IMG/VR virus record: IMGVR_UViG_3300025102_000384
Span: 1 to 20,137 of that record
Direction: 5' to 3' (one strand)
Length of the DNA stretch: 20,137 bases
Origin: a virus
Positions 1 through 5,033 of this stretch are shown here, in pieces. The notes under the pieces are model-generated. The model saw nothing but the letters and a program-made list of their open reading frames with translations, made no database searches and was not told where the DNA came from. Positions within the stretch are counted from its first letter, which is position 1, and the number at the start of each line of letters is the position of its first letter. A program made the position numbers and the translations under genes.

Positions 1-56
1 GATTGTGAGCGGGTTTCAGTCTTGTTTGACTCCTGTTTATCAGTTTTTACACTCAT
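1..56 (-). CDS. Possible 5' end of a leftward gene, cut by the window edge
   Basis: On the minus strand an ATG at 56-54 opens a frame of 18 codons that reaches the window edge without a stop. It begins MSVKTDKQES and is rich in K, T, S, E and Q, as many disordered phage protein starts are. No convincing ribosome binding site precedes it. It would run in the same direction as the nuclease, helicase and winged-helix genes, so it could be the next member of the leftward replication block. Function unknown; the call rests only on an open frame and position. Confidence 0.3.
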   Translation of the reverse strand, partial: MSVKTDKQESNKTETRSQ

Positions 57-140
57 GATATTTTGGATTTGTGGAATGTTGAAGTTGTAGGTTCGGGCGA
101 TTGCCTTTCCCTTACACTATAGTAACCGCCCCGTTTTGCT

Positions 141-170
141 TTCGGTTTTCAGTTAGTACAGAAAACCGAA
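141..170 (+). terminator. Perfect inverted repeat, possible weak terminator
   Basis: TTCGGTTTTC at 141-150 and GAAAACCGAA at 161-170 are exact reverse complements around a 10-base loop. The rightward read continues into TTATATTATTT, a broken U-rich tail. The stem has few G-C pairs, so it could be a weak rightward terminator or a protein-binding palindrome. No clear gene ends upstream of it within the window. Confidence 0.35.
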
Positions 171-224
171 TTATATTATTTGGCGGGGAGTTGCGGAGTC
201 AATGATGGTGGGGTCAAAAAATTG

Positions 225-255
225 ATGGGGGGTGGGAGCGGGGCCATACCCCCAT
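225..255 (+). other. G-rich inverted repeat
   Basis: ATGGGGG at 225-231 pairs with CCCCCAT at 249-255 around a loop that itself contains GGG and GGGG. Further G-runs lie at 185-188 and 210-213. The plus strand could fold as a hairpin or, less surely, as a G-quadruplex using runs at 210-213, 227-232, 234-236 and 240-243. Function unknown. Confidence 0.3.
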
Positions 256-351
256 GCGCTGTATGTATATGTATATGCCCTTGCGCGACTCTAAGCCATT
301 TTCTAGAAACGACTTTTCGGGTATATACCTATTTGATAGGCTGTCTGGGCT

Positions 352-477
352 ATGGCAGACTTAATTAAAACGCTACAGTTGGCTCTTGAAGAGGTTGCGA
401 CAATAGGAAATCAGAAGGCTATTGATATAATAGAGCGAGCTATAGTGCAGGCTAGGCGAATTAATGATCCTGAATAG
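352..477 (+). CDS. Small hypothetical protein, 41 residues
   Basis: An ATG at 352 opens 41 codons ending in TAG at 475-477. The product begins MADLIKTLQLALEEVATIG and looks like one amphipathic helix with a normal residue mix (A, I, L, E, K, R), which is more protein-like than the longer overlapping frame in another phase. The frame is closed by a stop at 337-339, so ATG 352 is the only start. The ribosome binding site is weak. It meets the leftward nuclease gene tail to tail with a 17-base overlap. Function unknown; it may be a genuine small phage protein or chance. Confidence 0.4.
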   Translation: MADLIKTLQLALEEVATIGNQKAIDIIERAIVQARRINDPE

Positions 478-910
478 TATCTCTGAAGCCTTTATTCTCT
501 AAAAGTCCCCATGCGCCTAGATAGATTCCCCATTTTGCATCATCTATGTTAGAGGTATTGACTGATATGGTCTTCATTCCGTAGATGGCATCGTAAGGGA
601 TGATGAGAAACTCATTGGTTGGCATACCAACGAAGATATAAACATCTATATCGCATCTGTCATGGATAGTTTTTTTAGAGTGGCCTCCCCTGATAGTCCA
701 CTTGTAGGCCTTTTCGTTGCCTGAAGGGTGGTTAAATTTGGTGGCAGACTTGATTTGCACCTTATGAGTGAATCTGCCTTTAGTTATTATTCTATCGTAG
801 GGGGCGTAGTCTCCTTCGGGAGTGGATACGAACCAATTACGTTTGATTAATTCAGCGGTGACAACGCATTCAGCGGCTGTTCCTAGCTGCTTGTTATGGT
901 GTGTTCCCAT
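461..910 (-). CDS. PD-(D/E)XK family endonuclease
   Basis: A 149-residue protein whose first 60 residues match the pattern of small PD-(D/E)XK nucleases related to the I-Ssp6803I / PDDEXK_5 group. A helix carries GTAAE (Glu14), followed by the strand containing Asp39 (APYDRII) and the Q-x-K strand (VQIKSATK, Gln52 and Lys54). These would be the metal- and phosphate-binding residues. The rest is a mixed alpha/beta tail with Trp-rich segments. The gene starts inside the end of the helicase gene (17-base overlap) and is probably translated with it. Such enzymes act as homing endonucleases, Holliday-junction or branched-DNA nucleases, or restriction-like enzymes. The coupling to the helicase favours a role in DNA replication or recombination, which is inference. 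Family call fairly firm, substrate unknown. Confidence 0.7.
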   Translation of the reverse strand: MGTHHNKQLGTAAECVVTAELIKRNWFVSTPEGDYAPYDRIITKGRFTHKVQIKSATKFNHPSGNEKAYKWTIRGGHSKKTIHDRCDIDVYIFVGMPTNEFLIIPYDAIYGMKTISVNTSNIDDAKWGIYLGAWGLLENKGFRDTIQDH

Positions 911-2261
911 AGCTGTCTACGGGAATGTCTACTACAGGTGAAGCGTCTCGCATCTTGGTGTACTTTGGGACGAACTCAATATTGATTTCACCCACTGGGC
1001 CATTCCTCTGTTTGGCAACTATGAGGGACAAGGGGTATGGTTTTCCGTCAGACATGTCAACGTCATTATCCCTATGGAGCATAACTACTACGTCTGCATC
1101 TTGTTCTATTGCTCCTGAGTCTCTGAGGTCTGTTAGGCGAGGTTTACGTTCGTTTATGGTTCCAGCGCGGGAGAGTTGAGATAAGCAGACTACGGGTACG
1201 TTTAAGTCCTTTGCTAGGGCTTTTAGTTGTGATGACCAGTATCCTACTTCTAGGGCTCTGGTTTCAAATTTCTTGGAGGATGATATTATCTGGAGGTAGT
1301 CGATTACGATTAGGTCTATGCCTACGTCACGCTTAAGTCTTTTGGATTTAGATTTAATATTATGGATGGTGCAGGTTCCGCTATCGTCGACGAAGATTGG
1401 GCGTTTACCGATGAGGTCAATGCCAGCCTGAATCTTCTTCATATCATCTTGGGAAAGGTTGCCTTTGAGAGCGTCACGGTAGTCGAGGTTCATCTCGGAG
1501 CAGATGGATCGCATTTGGAGTTGAGCGGCTGTCATCTCTAGGGAGAAGAACAGGACGTTATGACCACGGGCTGCTGCTGCATCGGAGATGCAGAGACCGA
1601 GTGAAGTTTTGCCTACGCTTGGCCTAGCGGCGATGATATTCAGTTCACCTTTGTTGAGTCCTGAGATCATCTGATCGAGGTTGTATAAGCCAGTAGTGAT
1701 TCCCTTGATGCCACCTTTACGGTTGAAGCAATCAGTGAAGAACTCCACGGTATCCTGCCTAATGTCCTTATAAGCCCTTACAGACGTTTCTGAATCCCTT
1801 ACCTTGCACAGACCCTCTGCTCTTTCAAAAAGCTCTTCTAGTACCCCTGTGGGCTTAGCACTGGGGTCTTGTGCTATCCTTGATGATACCTCATCACATA
1901 GTGACTTGGTTTCCCGCTTCATTTTTGTTTCTTGCAGGATTTCCAGATAGTACTCCCAGTTGAGCGGGGAGGGTGTGATGCTCTCGCATTCATCCACGAA
2001 CTGGATGTTCTGGTGGATATTGTTTTCGATGAACTTGCGATTGATGGTGACTTTATCTATCAGCCGATCTTTGTCGTATAGGTCAAGTATCACCAGCATG
2101 TGATTCTTGCAGATCGGATCGGTGAATAGATTAAGCGGCCTATCTTCCCTCGTAAGCAGCTTGTCTAAGATTTGGGGGTCTAGAAGAATACAACCGATCA
2201 GTCCTCGCTCTGCTGTGTAATCTTCAAGATGGTCTAGCTTTTTATTATTTAACCTCTGCAT
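894..2261 (-). CDS. dnaB: DnaB-type replicative DNA helicase
   Basis: A 455-residue RecA-fold helicase that would form a hexamer and unwind DNA 5' to 3' at the replication fork. An N-terminal helical domain (about residues 15-150, with RGLIGCILLDP near 19-29) resembles the DnaB primase/loader-interacting domain. The motor domain follows: Walker A ARPSVGKTS (212-220), the FFSLEM segment (238-243), Walker B LIVIDYLQI (317-325), the LSQLSR sensor (360-365) and the PRLTDLRDSGAIEQDAD arginine-finger region (374-390). Length is typical of DnaB. The start ATG at 2261 directly abuts a GAGG, too close for an ideal ribosome binding site, so translation may depend on upstream reading. It lies just past a TA-rich region and an iteron-bearing initiator gene, and overlaps the nuclease gene downstream. 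Phages with their own helicase bypass host helicase loading; that is known for the family. Confidence 0.95.
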   Translation of the reverse strand: MQRLNNKKLDHLEDYTAERGLIGCILLDPQILDKLLTREDRPLNLFTDPICKNHMLVILDLYDKDRLIDKVTINRKFIENNIHQNIQFVDECESITPSPLNWEYYLEILQETKMKRETKSLCDEVSSRIAQDPSAKPTGVLEELFERAEGLCKVRDSETSVRAYKDIRQDTVEFFTDCFNRKGGIKGITTGLYNLDQMISGLNKGELNIIAARPSVGKTSLGLCISDAAAARGHNVLFFSLEMTAAQLQMRSICSEMNLDYRDALKGNLSQDDMKKIQAGIDLIGKRPIFVDDSGTCTIHNIKSKSKRLKRDVGIDLIVIDYLQIISSSKKFETRALEVGYWSSQLKALAKDLNVPVVCLSQLSRAGTINERKPRLTDLRDSGAIEQDADVVVMLHRDNDVDMSDGKPYPLSLIVAKQRNGPVGEINIEFVPKYTKMRDASPVVDIPVDSYGNTP

Positions 2262-2337
2262 CCTCGTTAATTATATTGTACTACTATAGATGTTAATTTG
2301 TGTTATAGATATATATATATATATAGATATATATGTG
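2262..2337. other. TA-rich stretch, likely DNA-unwinding element
   Basis: The 76 bases between the winged-helix stop and the helicase start are almost entirely A and T, with an alternating TA run near 2309-2334. It directly adjoins the iteron array on the helicase side. In lambda-type origins an AT-rich element beside initiator-bound iterons melts first; the same layout here suggests this role by analogy. Confidence 0.6.
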
Positions 2338-2760
2338 TTAAGAGAATTTAGCCGCAGTTGCGCCCATTCCGCCGATAAAAATGTCCTGAACTGGGTCTTT
2401 AGACTCAACTGTTGAGTTCATTGACTCAACACTTGAGTCATCTGACTCAGTAACTGAGTCTTTATACTCAACTTGAACTGGGTCATTTGACTCAACTACT
2501 GAGTCATTAGACTCACCTATTGCGTCAATTGACTCAGTTGTATCTAGACCTGAGTAGGTGGATACCTTGGAGCGGTTATTGGTCTTGATGACTAGCTGTT
2601 TGGATATCAGCGAGGGCAATCTTTTACTAATTGCTTTACGAGTCATACCTGTTTTGTAGGACAATTTGTTTATAGACATATCGTCTTCACATAACAGGGC
2701 TGCGTATATGCGAAAGCTCAGTGGGTCGAGCTTCGTTCGGTTAAGTTGATCTACTGTCAT
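2338..2760 (-). CDS. Winged-helix DNA-binding protein, probable replication initiator
   Basis: A 140-residue protein in two parts. Residues about 14-70 form a winged helix-turn-helix: a helix (LSFRIYAALL), a second helix (SINKLSYKTG), a recognition helix (RKAISKRLPSLISKQL) and a wing ending in VSTYSGL. Residues 74-124 are an acidic, disordered-looking heptad series of the ES-x-D-S type (for example IGESNDS, VTESDDS, TVESKDP) encoded by seven 21-bp DNA repeats. The tail is QDIFIGGMGATAAKFS. The repeats look selected as DNA rather than protein, because their palindromic core is the conserved part. The gene precedes a helicase gene, which fits an O-like initiator that recruits helicase. A transcriptional repressor is the main alternative. 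A terminator-like hairpin and U-run end five bases upstream of the start, suggesting attenuation. Confidence 0.7.
   Translation of the reverse strand: MTVDQLNRTKLDPLSFRIYAALLCEDDMSINKLSYKTGMTRKAISKRLPSLISKQLVIKTNNRSKVSTYSGLDTTESIDAIGESNDSVVESNDPVQVEYKDSVTESDDSSVESMNSTVESKDPVQDIFIGGMGATAAKFS
2392..2541. repeat. Seven tandem 21-bp palindromic iterons
   Basis: Units start at 2392, 2413, 2434, 2455, 2479, 2500 and 2521; all are 21 bp except the fourth, which is 24 bp. Each holds an inverted repeat, consensus TGAGTCA-NN-TGACTCA. The third unit is perfect (TGAGTCATCTGACTCA); the others have one to a few changes, such as TGGGTC, TGCGTC or TACTCA. Twenty-one bases is two helical turns, so all palindromes face the same side, apart from a three-base offset after unit 4. 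A longer near-duplication places 2387-2430 and 2474-2517 87 bp apart, so the array probably grew by duplicating a block of about four units. The array lies wholly within the coding sequence. Confidence 0.9.
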
Positions 2761-2763
2761 TGT

Positions 2764-2801
2764 AAAAAAAAGACCCCCTTGCAGGCCAGATTGCAGAGGT
2801 C
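2764..2801 (-). terminator. Intrinsic terminator or attenuator before the winged-helix gene
   Basis: Read leftward, GACCTCT (2801-2795) pairs with GGGGGTC (2778-2772), extended inward by GCA/TGC, and is followed at once by eight T residues (2771-2764). Two of the outer-stem pairs are G-U in the leftward RNA but would be C-A mismatches in a rightward RNA, so the structure fits the minus strand. It ends just before the winged-helix ATG at 2760, which suggests an attenuator for the replication block. Confidence 0.6.
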
Positions 2802-2917
2802 GGCTACTAGAAAAGCGAGAAACTAGCTAAGCCATAGGCCCGTAAGGGGGTGTAAAATACTGTTGTTCTTCTTCTTCCTAGCCGATAGCCTGCGGGTAGC
2901 AGGCAAGTAACCTCTGC
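2764..2917 (-). ncRNA. Structured leader RNA or small RNA candidate
   Basis: The leftward transcript can form several long pairings. GCAGAGGT (2917-2910) is fully complementary to ACCTCTGC (2800-2793). TCGGCTA (2885-2879, minus strand) pairs with TAGCCGA (2806-2800). A strong hairpin lies between them (GCCTGC/GCAGGC, 2904-2888). ACCCCCTT (2851-2844) pairs with AAGGGGGT (2780-2773). The first and last helices cross, giving a pseudoknot, and both compete with the terminator at 2801-2764. It could be a cis-acting attenuator for the initiator gene or a free small RNA ending at the U-run. It matches no RNA family I recognise. Confidence 0.5.
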
Positions 2918-2969
2918 GGGGGTAAGAGTACACCTGCACCTTGAGGCGGCAAGCCCTTTTTAAAAAAAA

Positions 2970-3713
2970 ATGCAAAGCAATGAAAAACTCCTGAAAAACA
3001 TAGCAGAAACAGGAGTTATCAGTTTGCCTCAGATGAAGCTTGTATGGGAGGTCATGCAGGAGCAGATGCTCGAAATGATGGTCAACAAGCAGGATTCCAT
3101 TGATCTAGGATTTGCAGAAATTTATCCGATCCCGTACCGAGCTAACTGGAAGAATGGGCTCTATGATGAGTTCAAATCGCTTGGCCAAGACTTCAAAGGT
3201 AAGGGCCATGAGGCGTGTGTGGAGATAGCTCAGGACAAAGGATTCTGGGCTGAGATGAGCAACACCAGACTACTGGCATTTAAGGACGATCACATCTATT
3301 GGACGATAGAGGTGGTTCCTAAAAAGCAGTGGTGGGCAAGCACCATAAAGGCAGAGAAGGAAAAGAGAAGTAAGCTATCGGCAGCAGATTATTGTAAGTA
3401 TGTGGCCAAGCTAATTTATAAACTGAAAGGAAAACTGTTAGATGTCTATCGTTCGTTTGTATCGCAAGCGGCTATCCCGTGCGGGGGCATTCGCAATAGT
3501 CGCGTTGCAGGGGGCCACTTCCTTGTGCCGTTCATTAGGTCTCGCCAAGTGTCTGCCAAGCATCCTGAGAACAGGGGGCCAGTTGATGTGGTGGTCAATC
3601 TTCGGGATGCCTTACACGCAAACGGTGGACTCGACCACACGGCTGGCGAGATACCGAGAGTGTTGGCAGTGTCCGATATTCAACCCCAAGAGAAAGACTT
3701 GCGGGAGACATGA
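2970..3713 (+). CDS. Hypothetical protein with suspect 3' end
   Basis: A 247-codon frame of unknown function. Residues 1 to about 157 look like a normal, mostly alpha/beta protein with Trp- and Lys-rich segments (PIPYRANWKNGLYDEF, IYWTIEVVPKKQWW). After about residue 158 the frame lies over the next gene, whose own frame (from ATG 3442) looks far more protein-like, and the composition here becomes odd (GGIRNSRVAGGHFLVP). A TAG at 3439-3441, in the next gene's frame, stands directly before ATG 3442. A one-base shift near the AAAA at 3431-3434 would end this protein there. So the true product may be about 157 residues, with a frameshift or sequence error. The ATG at 2970 has no close ribosome binding site. 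It begins a rightward cluster divergent from the replication block. Confidence 0.6.
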   Translation: MQSNEKLLKNIAETGVISLPQMKLVWEVMQEQMLEMMVNKQDSIDLGFAEIYPIPYRANWKNGLYDEFKSLGQDFKGKGHEACVEIAQDKGFWAEMSNTRLLAFKDDHIYWTIEVVPKKQWWASTIKAEKEKRSKLSAADYCKYVAKLIYKLKGKLLDVYRSFVSQAAIPCGGIRNSRVAGGHFLVPFIRSRQVSAKHPENRGPVDVVVNLRDALHANGGLDHTAGEIPRVLAVSDIQPQEKDLRET

Positions 3714-3819
3714 CGATCCTGAATTAGGATGTATGTGTTATATGCCTTTGAAAACAAAGTATAAGGACGCGACATGTTGGGCGCGTGATAATGATTTAGA
3801 GTTTGGATGGAATGAGTGA
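3442..3819 (+). CDS. Cysteine-rich phage protein, probable metal-binding knuckle
   Basis: A 125-residue protein with a basic N-terminus, a moderately hydrophobic helix at about residues 14-36 (AGAFAIVALQGATSLCRSLG) and a C-terminal cysteine cluster: C74-x2-C77, C87, C97-x-C99 and C112, in the context YRECWQCPIFNPKRKTCG and GCMCYMPLKTKYKDATCW. Spacing of this kind usually binds zinc. I recall similar small Cys-rich proteins from other tailed phages but cannot give a function. AAAGGA upstream could serve as a ribosome binding site and a stop codon directly precedes the ATG, so the start looks right. It overlaps the previous frame by 272 bases and the next gene by eight. Confidence 0.7.
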   Translation: MSIVRLYRKRLSRAGAFAIVALQGATSLCRSLGLAKCLPSILRTGGQLMWWSIFGMPYTQTVDSTTRLARYRECWQCPIFNPKRKTCGRHDDPELGCMCYMPLKTKYKDATCWARDNDLEFGWNE

Positions 3820-4453
3820 TACTGGAGTAATACCCGATGGTGGGACAGTCGATGTCCCAGATAGTAACCCCGTAGAAGTACCGCCTACTAAGGGATTATT
3901 TTCAAATAAGGAAGCTAAACAAGCAGCGGCCGAAACAGGATTAGTAGCTTTAAAAAGAAAAAAGTATGGGGAGCTAAAGAAGCTAGGAGACTTTATAGAG
4001 AAGGAAGGGGTAGTTAAGACCAGTATAGGGTATGTATTCCTATCAGCGGAGAAGCTGGAACCTCTTATGCAACTAGCGGCAGATATAGCATACGAATCAG
4101 ATGACGAGACTGTTAAGTTAACAGCTATAAGCAAAGCGGTTGAAGTATCCAAGCAGTTAACAGAATCAGCAAAAATCTGTAGTAATATGGTAAATGCCAA
4201 ACAGATCAAGCCAGAGGAGGCTAAAAAGAAAGCCAGCTTTGCTGCTGGACAAGTAGTAGCACCAATTCAAATCAATGACCCAAAACAAGTCAATATCACA
4301 GGAGGAGAGTCTGACAACGGAACAGGCGAGGGAGGCAATAATGGAAACGCTCAAGGCGATGCAACACAAGCCGAGCACAACATTCCTCGCGGGGATAATG
4401 TCGCAGGCACTGGGCCTAAAGACGGGAATGGCAAAGAAGGCAATCAAGTATAA
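3812..4453 (+). CDS. Hypothetical helical protein with Gly/Asn-rich tail
   Basis: A 213-residue protein from ATG 3812; an in-frame TTG at 3803 is a less likely start. Residues about 30-150 are helical and rich in K, E and A (SNKEAKQAAAETGLVALKRK, LEPLMQLAADIAYESDDETVKLTAISKAVEV). The last 55 residues are low-complexity Gly, Asn, Asp and Glu. It begins within the end of the Cys-rich gene, and its disordered tail is encoded by DNA that also encodes the start of the next gene. Position shortly before the large terminase gene and a helical build make a small terminase subunit conceivable, but no family signature is visible. Confidence 0.65.
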   Translation: MSDTGVIPDGGTVDVPDSNPVEVPPTKGLFSNKEAKQAAAETGLVALKRKKYGELKKLGDFIEKEGVVKTSIGYVFLSAEKLEPLMQLAADIAYESDDETVKLTAISKAVEVSKQLTESAKICSNMVNAKQIKPEEAKKKASFAAGQVVAPIQINDPKQVNITGGESDNGTGEGGNNGNAQGDATQAEHNIPRGDNVAGTGPKDGNGKEGNQV

Positions 4454-4718
4454 AATTGAAAATATACTATTGTTTGATAGAAAACAGAGTGACTACGGCA
4501 GTAAGAATATAGCTGCGTGGGATAAGAAAGACCTGAACATTCTTGGCGTGGGGTTCAGGCTCAATGATAAACTCCAGCGCATGATGAATCTAACTTGGAA
4601 GCGCATAGAGAGCAAAGAATCGCCAGAGGTTATAGAGGAAAGTATGATAGACACAGCGAAGGACATAGAGAACTACGGGACTATACTGGAGTTACTAGAG
4701 TCCGATGAATGGAGTTAA
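4341..4718 (+). CDS. Hypothetical protein overlapping its upstream neighbour
   Basis: I start this at ATG 4341 because GGGAGG (4330-4335) sits five bases before it, giving 125 residues. An in-frame ATG at 4275 without a good binding site would give 147. The protein is helical: an N-terminal segment (ETLKAMQHKPSTTFLAGIMSQ), a basic stretch (KKAIKYKIENILLFDRKQ) and an acidic C-terminus (DIENYGTILELLESDEWS). It overlaps the Gly/Asn-rich tail of the previous gene by 113 bases in another frame, and this frame looks the more constrained. A small terminase or packaging accessory role is possible from position only. No domain recognised. Confidence 0.65.
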   Translation: METLKAMQHKPSTTFLAGIMSQALGLKTGMAKKAIKYKIENILLFDRKQSDYGSKNIAAWDKKDLNILGVGFRLNDKLQRMMNLTWKRIESKESPEVIEESMIDTAKDIENYGTILELLESDEWS

Positions 4719-4721
4719 TAT

Positions 4722-5033
4722 ATGCCAGCAAAGAAAAAAATGACCGCCGCCGAGAAGAGGGAGTTCGATAGGCGAATGGCCTTAATGAAGAGGGACAACC
4801 TACGAAGAGCGTCTAAACCTAGAGCTAAAGCAAAGTCCACCTCTAAGAGCCCGTCAGGAAAGACAGGTCTGGTTGTAAGAGGGAACCCAGTAGTAAAGGG
4901 TAATGCAAAACCTCACAAGAGTCAGAGACATGTTGGAAGACAATTAGGGCCAAATGAAAACGCACCTCATGAGTCCACTCCTAAAAGAAAATCAGTTAAG
5001 AGAAAAACTGTATCTAAGAGGAGAAAGTATTAA
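4722..5033 (+). CDS. Highly basic small protein, possible nucleic-acid binder
   Basis: A 103-residue protein extremely rich in Lys and Arg with Ser, Pro and Thr. It starts MPAKKKMTAAEKREFDRRMALMKRD, a likely charged helix, then becomes disordered with clusters such as KSVKRKTVSKRRKY at the end. Such composition suits binding to DNA or RNA, for example in DNA condensation or packaging, or it may be a flexible virion protein. GGAG lies about eight bases before the ATG. The stop overlaps the next start by one base (TAATG). Function unknown. Confidence 0.7.
   Translation: MPAKKKMTAAEKREFDRRMALMKRDNLRRASKPRAKAKSTSKSPSGKTGLVVRGNPVVKGNAKPHKSQRHVGRQLGPNENAPHESTPKRKSVKRKTVSKRRKY

Larger units (their letters stand above)
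57..351. other. Non-coding stretch with hairpins and G-runs
   Basis: About 295 bases with no convincing gene. An open frame at 180-368 exists but reads like noise: C-rich and G-rich, with no ribosome binding site. The stretch holds a perfect 10-bp inverted repeat (141-170), a second inverted repeat (225-255) inside a G-rich run, and alternating TATGTATATG near 261-277. It lies between a possible leftward start at 56 and a small rightward ORF at 352, so it probably carries control signals. No promoter could be assigned with confidence. Confidence 0.5.
2262..2541. other. ori: Putative phage replication origin (iterons plus TA-rich element)
   Basis: Seven 21-bp iterons (2392-2541) inside the 3' half of a winged-helix gene, followed at 2262-2337 by a TA-rich stretch and then by a DnaB-type helicase gene. 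This reproduces the lambda arrangement, where the O initiator binds iterons within its own gene next to an AT-rich region and delivers helicase. The repeats and base bias are visible; origin function is inferred from the layout. Confidence 0.65.

Noticed and set aside
101-123. Promoter at TTGCCT...CACTATAGT, also resembling the end of a T7 promoter
   Set aside because: The spacing between possible -35 and -10 boxes is wrong, only CACTATAG matches the T7 consensus, and no phage RNA polymerase gene or repeated copies were seen.
180-368. 62-codon open frame on the plus strand
   Set aside because: It lacks a ribosome binding site and has Cys/Gly-rich, noise-like composition over G-runs and hairpins; the 41-codon frame at 352-477 looks better.
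2392-2541. CRISPR-like repeat array
   Set aside because: The units are contiguous 21-bp palindromic repeats with no unique spacers of constant length, they lie within an open reading frame, and no cas genes are present.
2392-2541. TGACTCA as an AP-1/GCN4 site
   Set aside because: The match to the eukaryotic site is coincidental; the context is a phage genome and the repeats form longer dyads with 21-bp pitch.
2761-2969. tRNA or tmRNA in the structured intergenic region
   Set aside because: No cloverleaf, T-loop signature or CCA end, and no tag-peptide frame could be found; the pairings fit an attenuator better.
2956-2969. Rightward terminator at the T5 run before ATG 2970
   Set aside because: The only hairpin before it (GGC/GCC or CTTG/CAAG) is three to four base pairs, too weak to support.
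3446-3640. Antisense and alternative frames inside well-supported genes (also 925-1179, 5386-5747, 10053-10397, 13162-13518, 17419-17790)
   Set aside because: They lie wholly over genes with clear domains or gene order and have shadow-like composition without start signals.
3812-4718. Firm assignment of a small terminase subunit
   Set aside because: Two helical proteins near terL could fit, but neither shows a recognisable family signature, so both are left as hypothetical.
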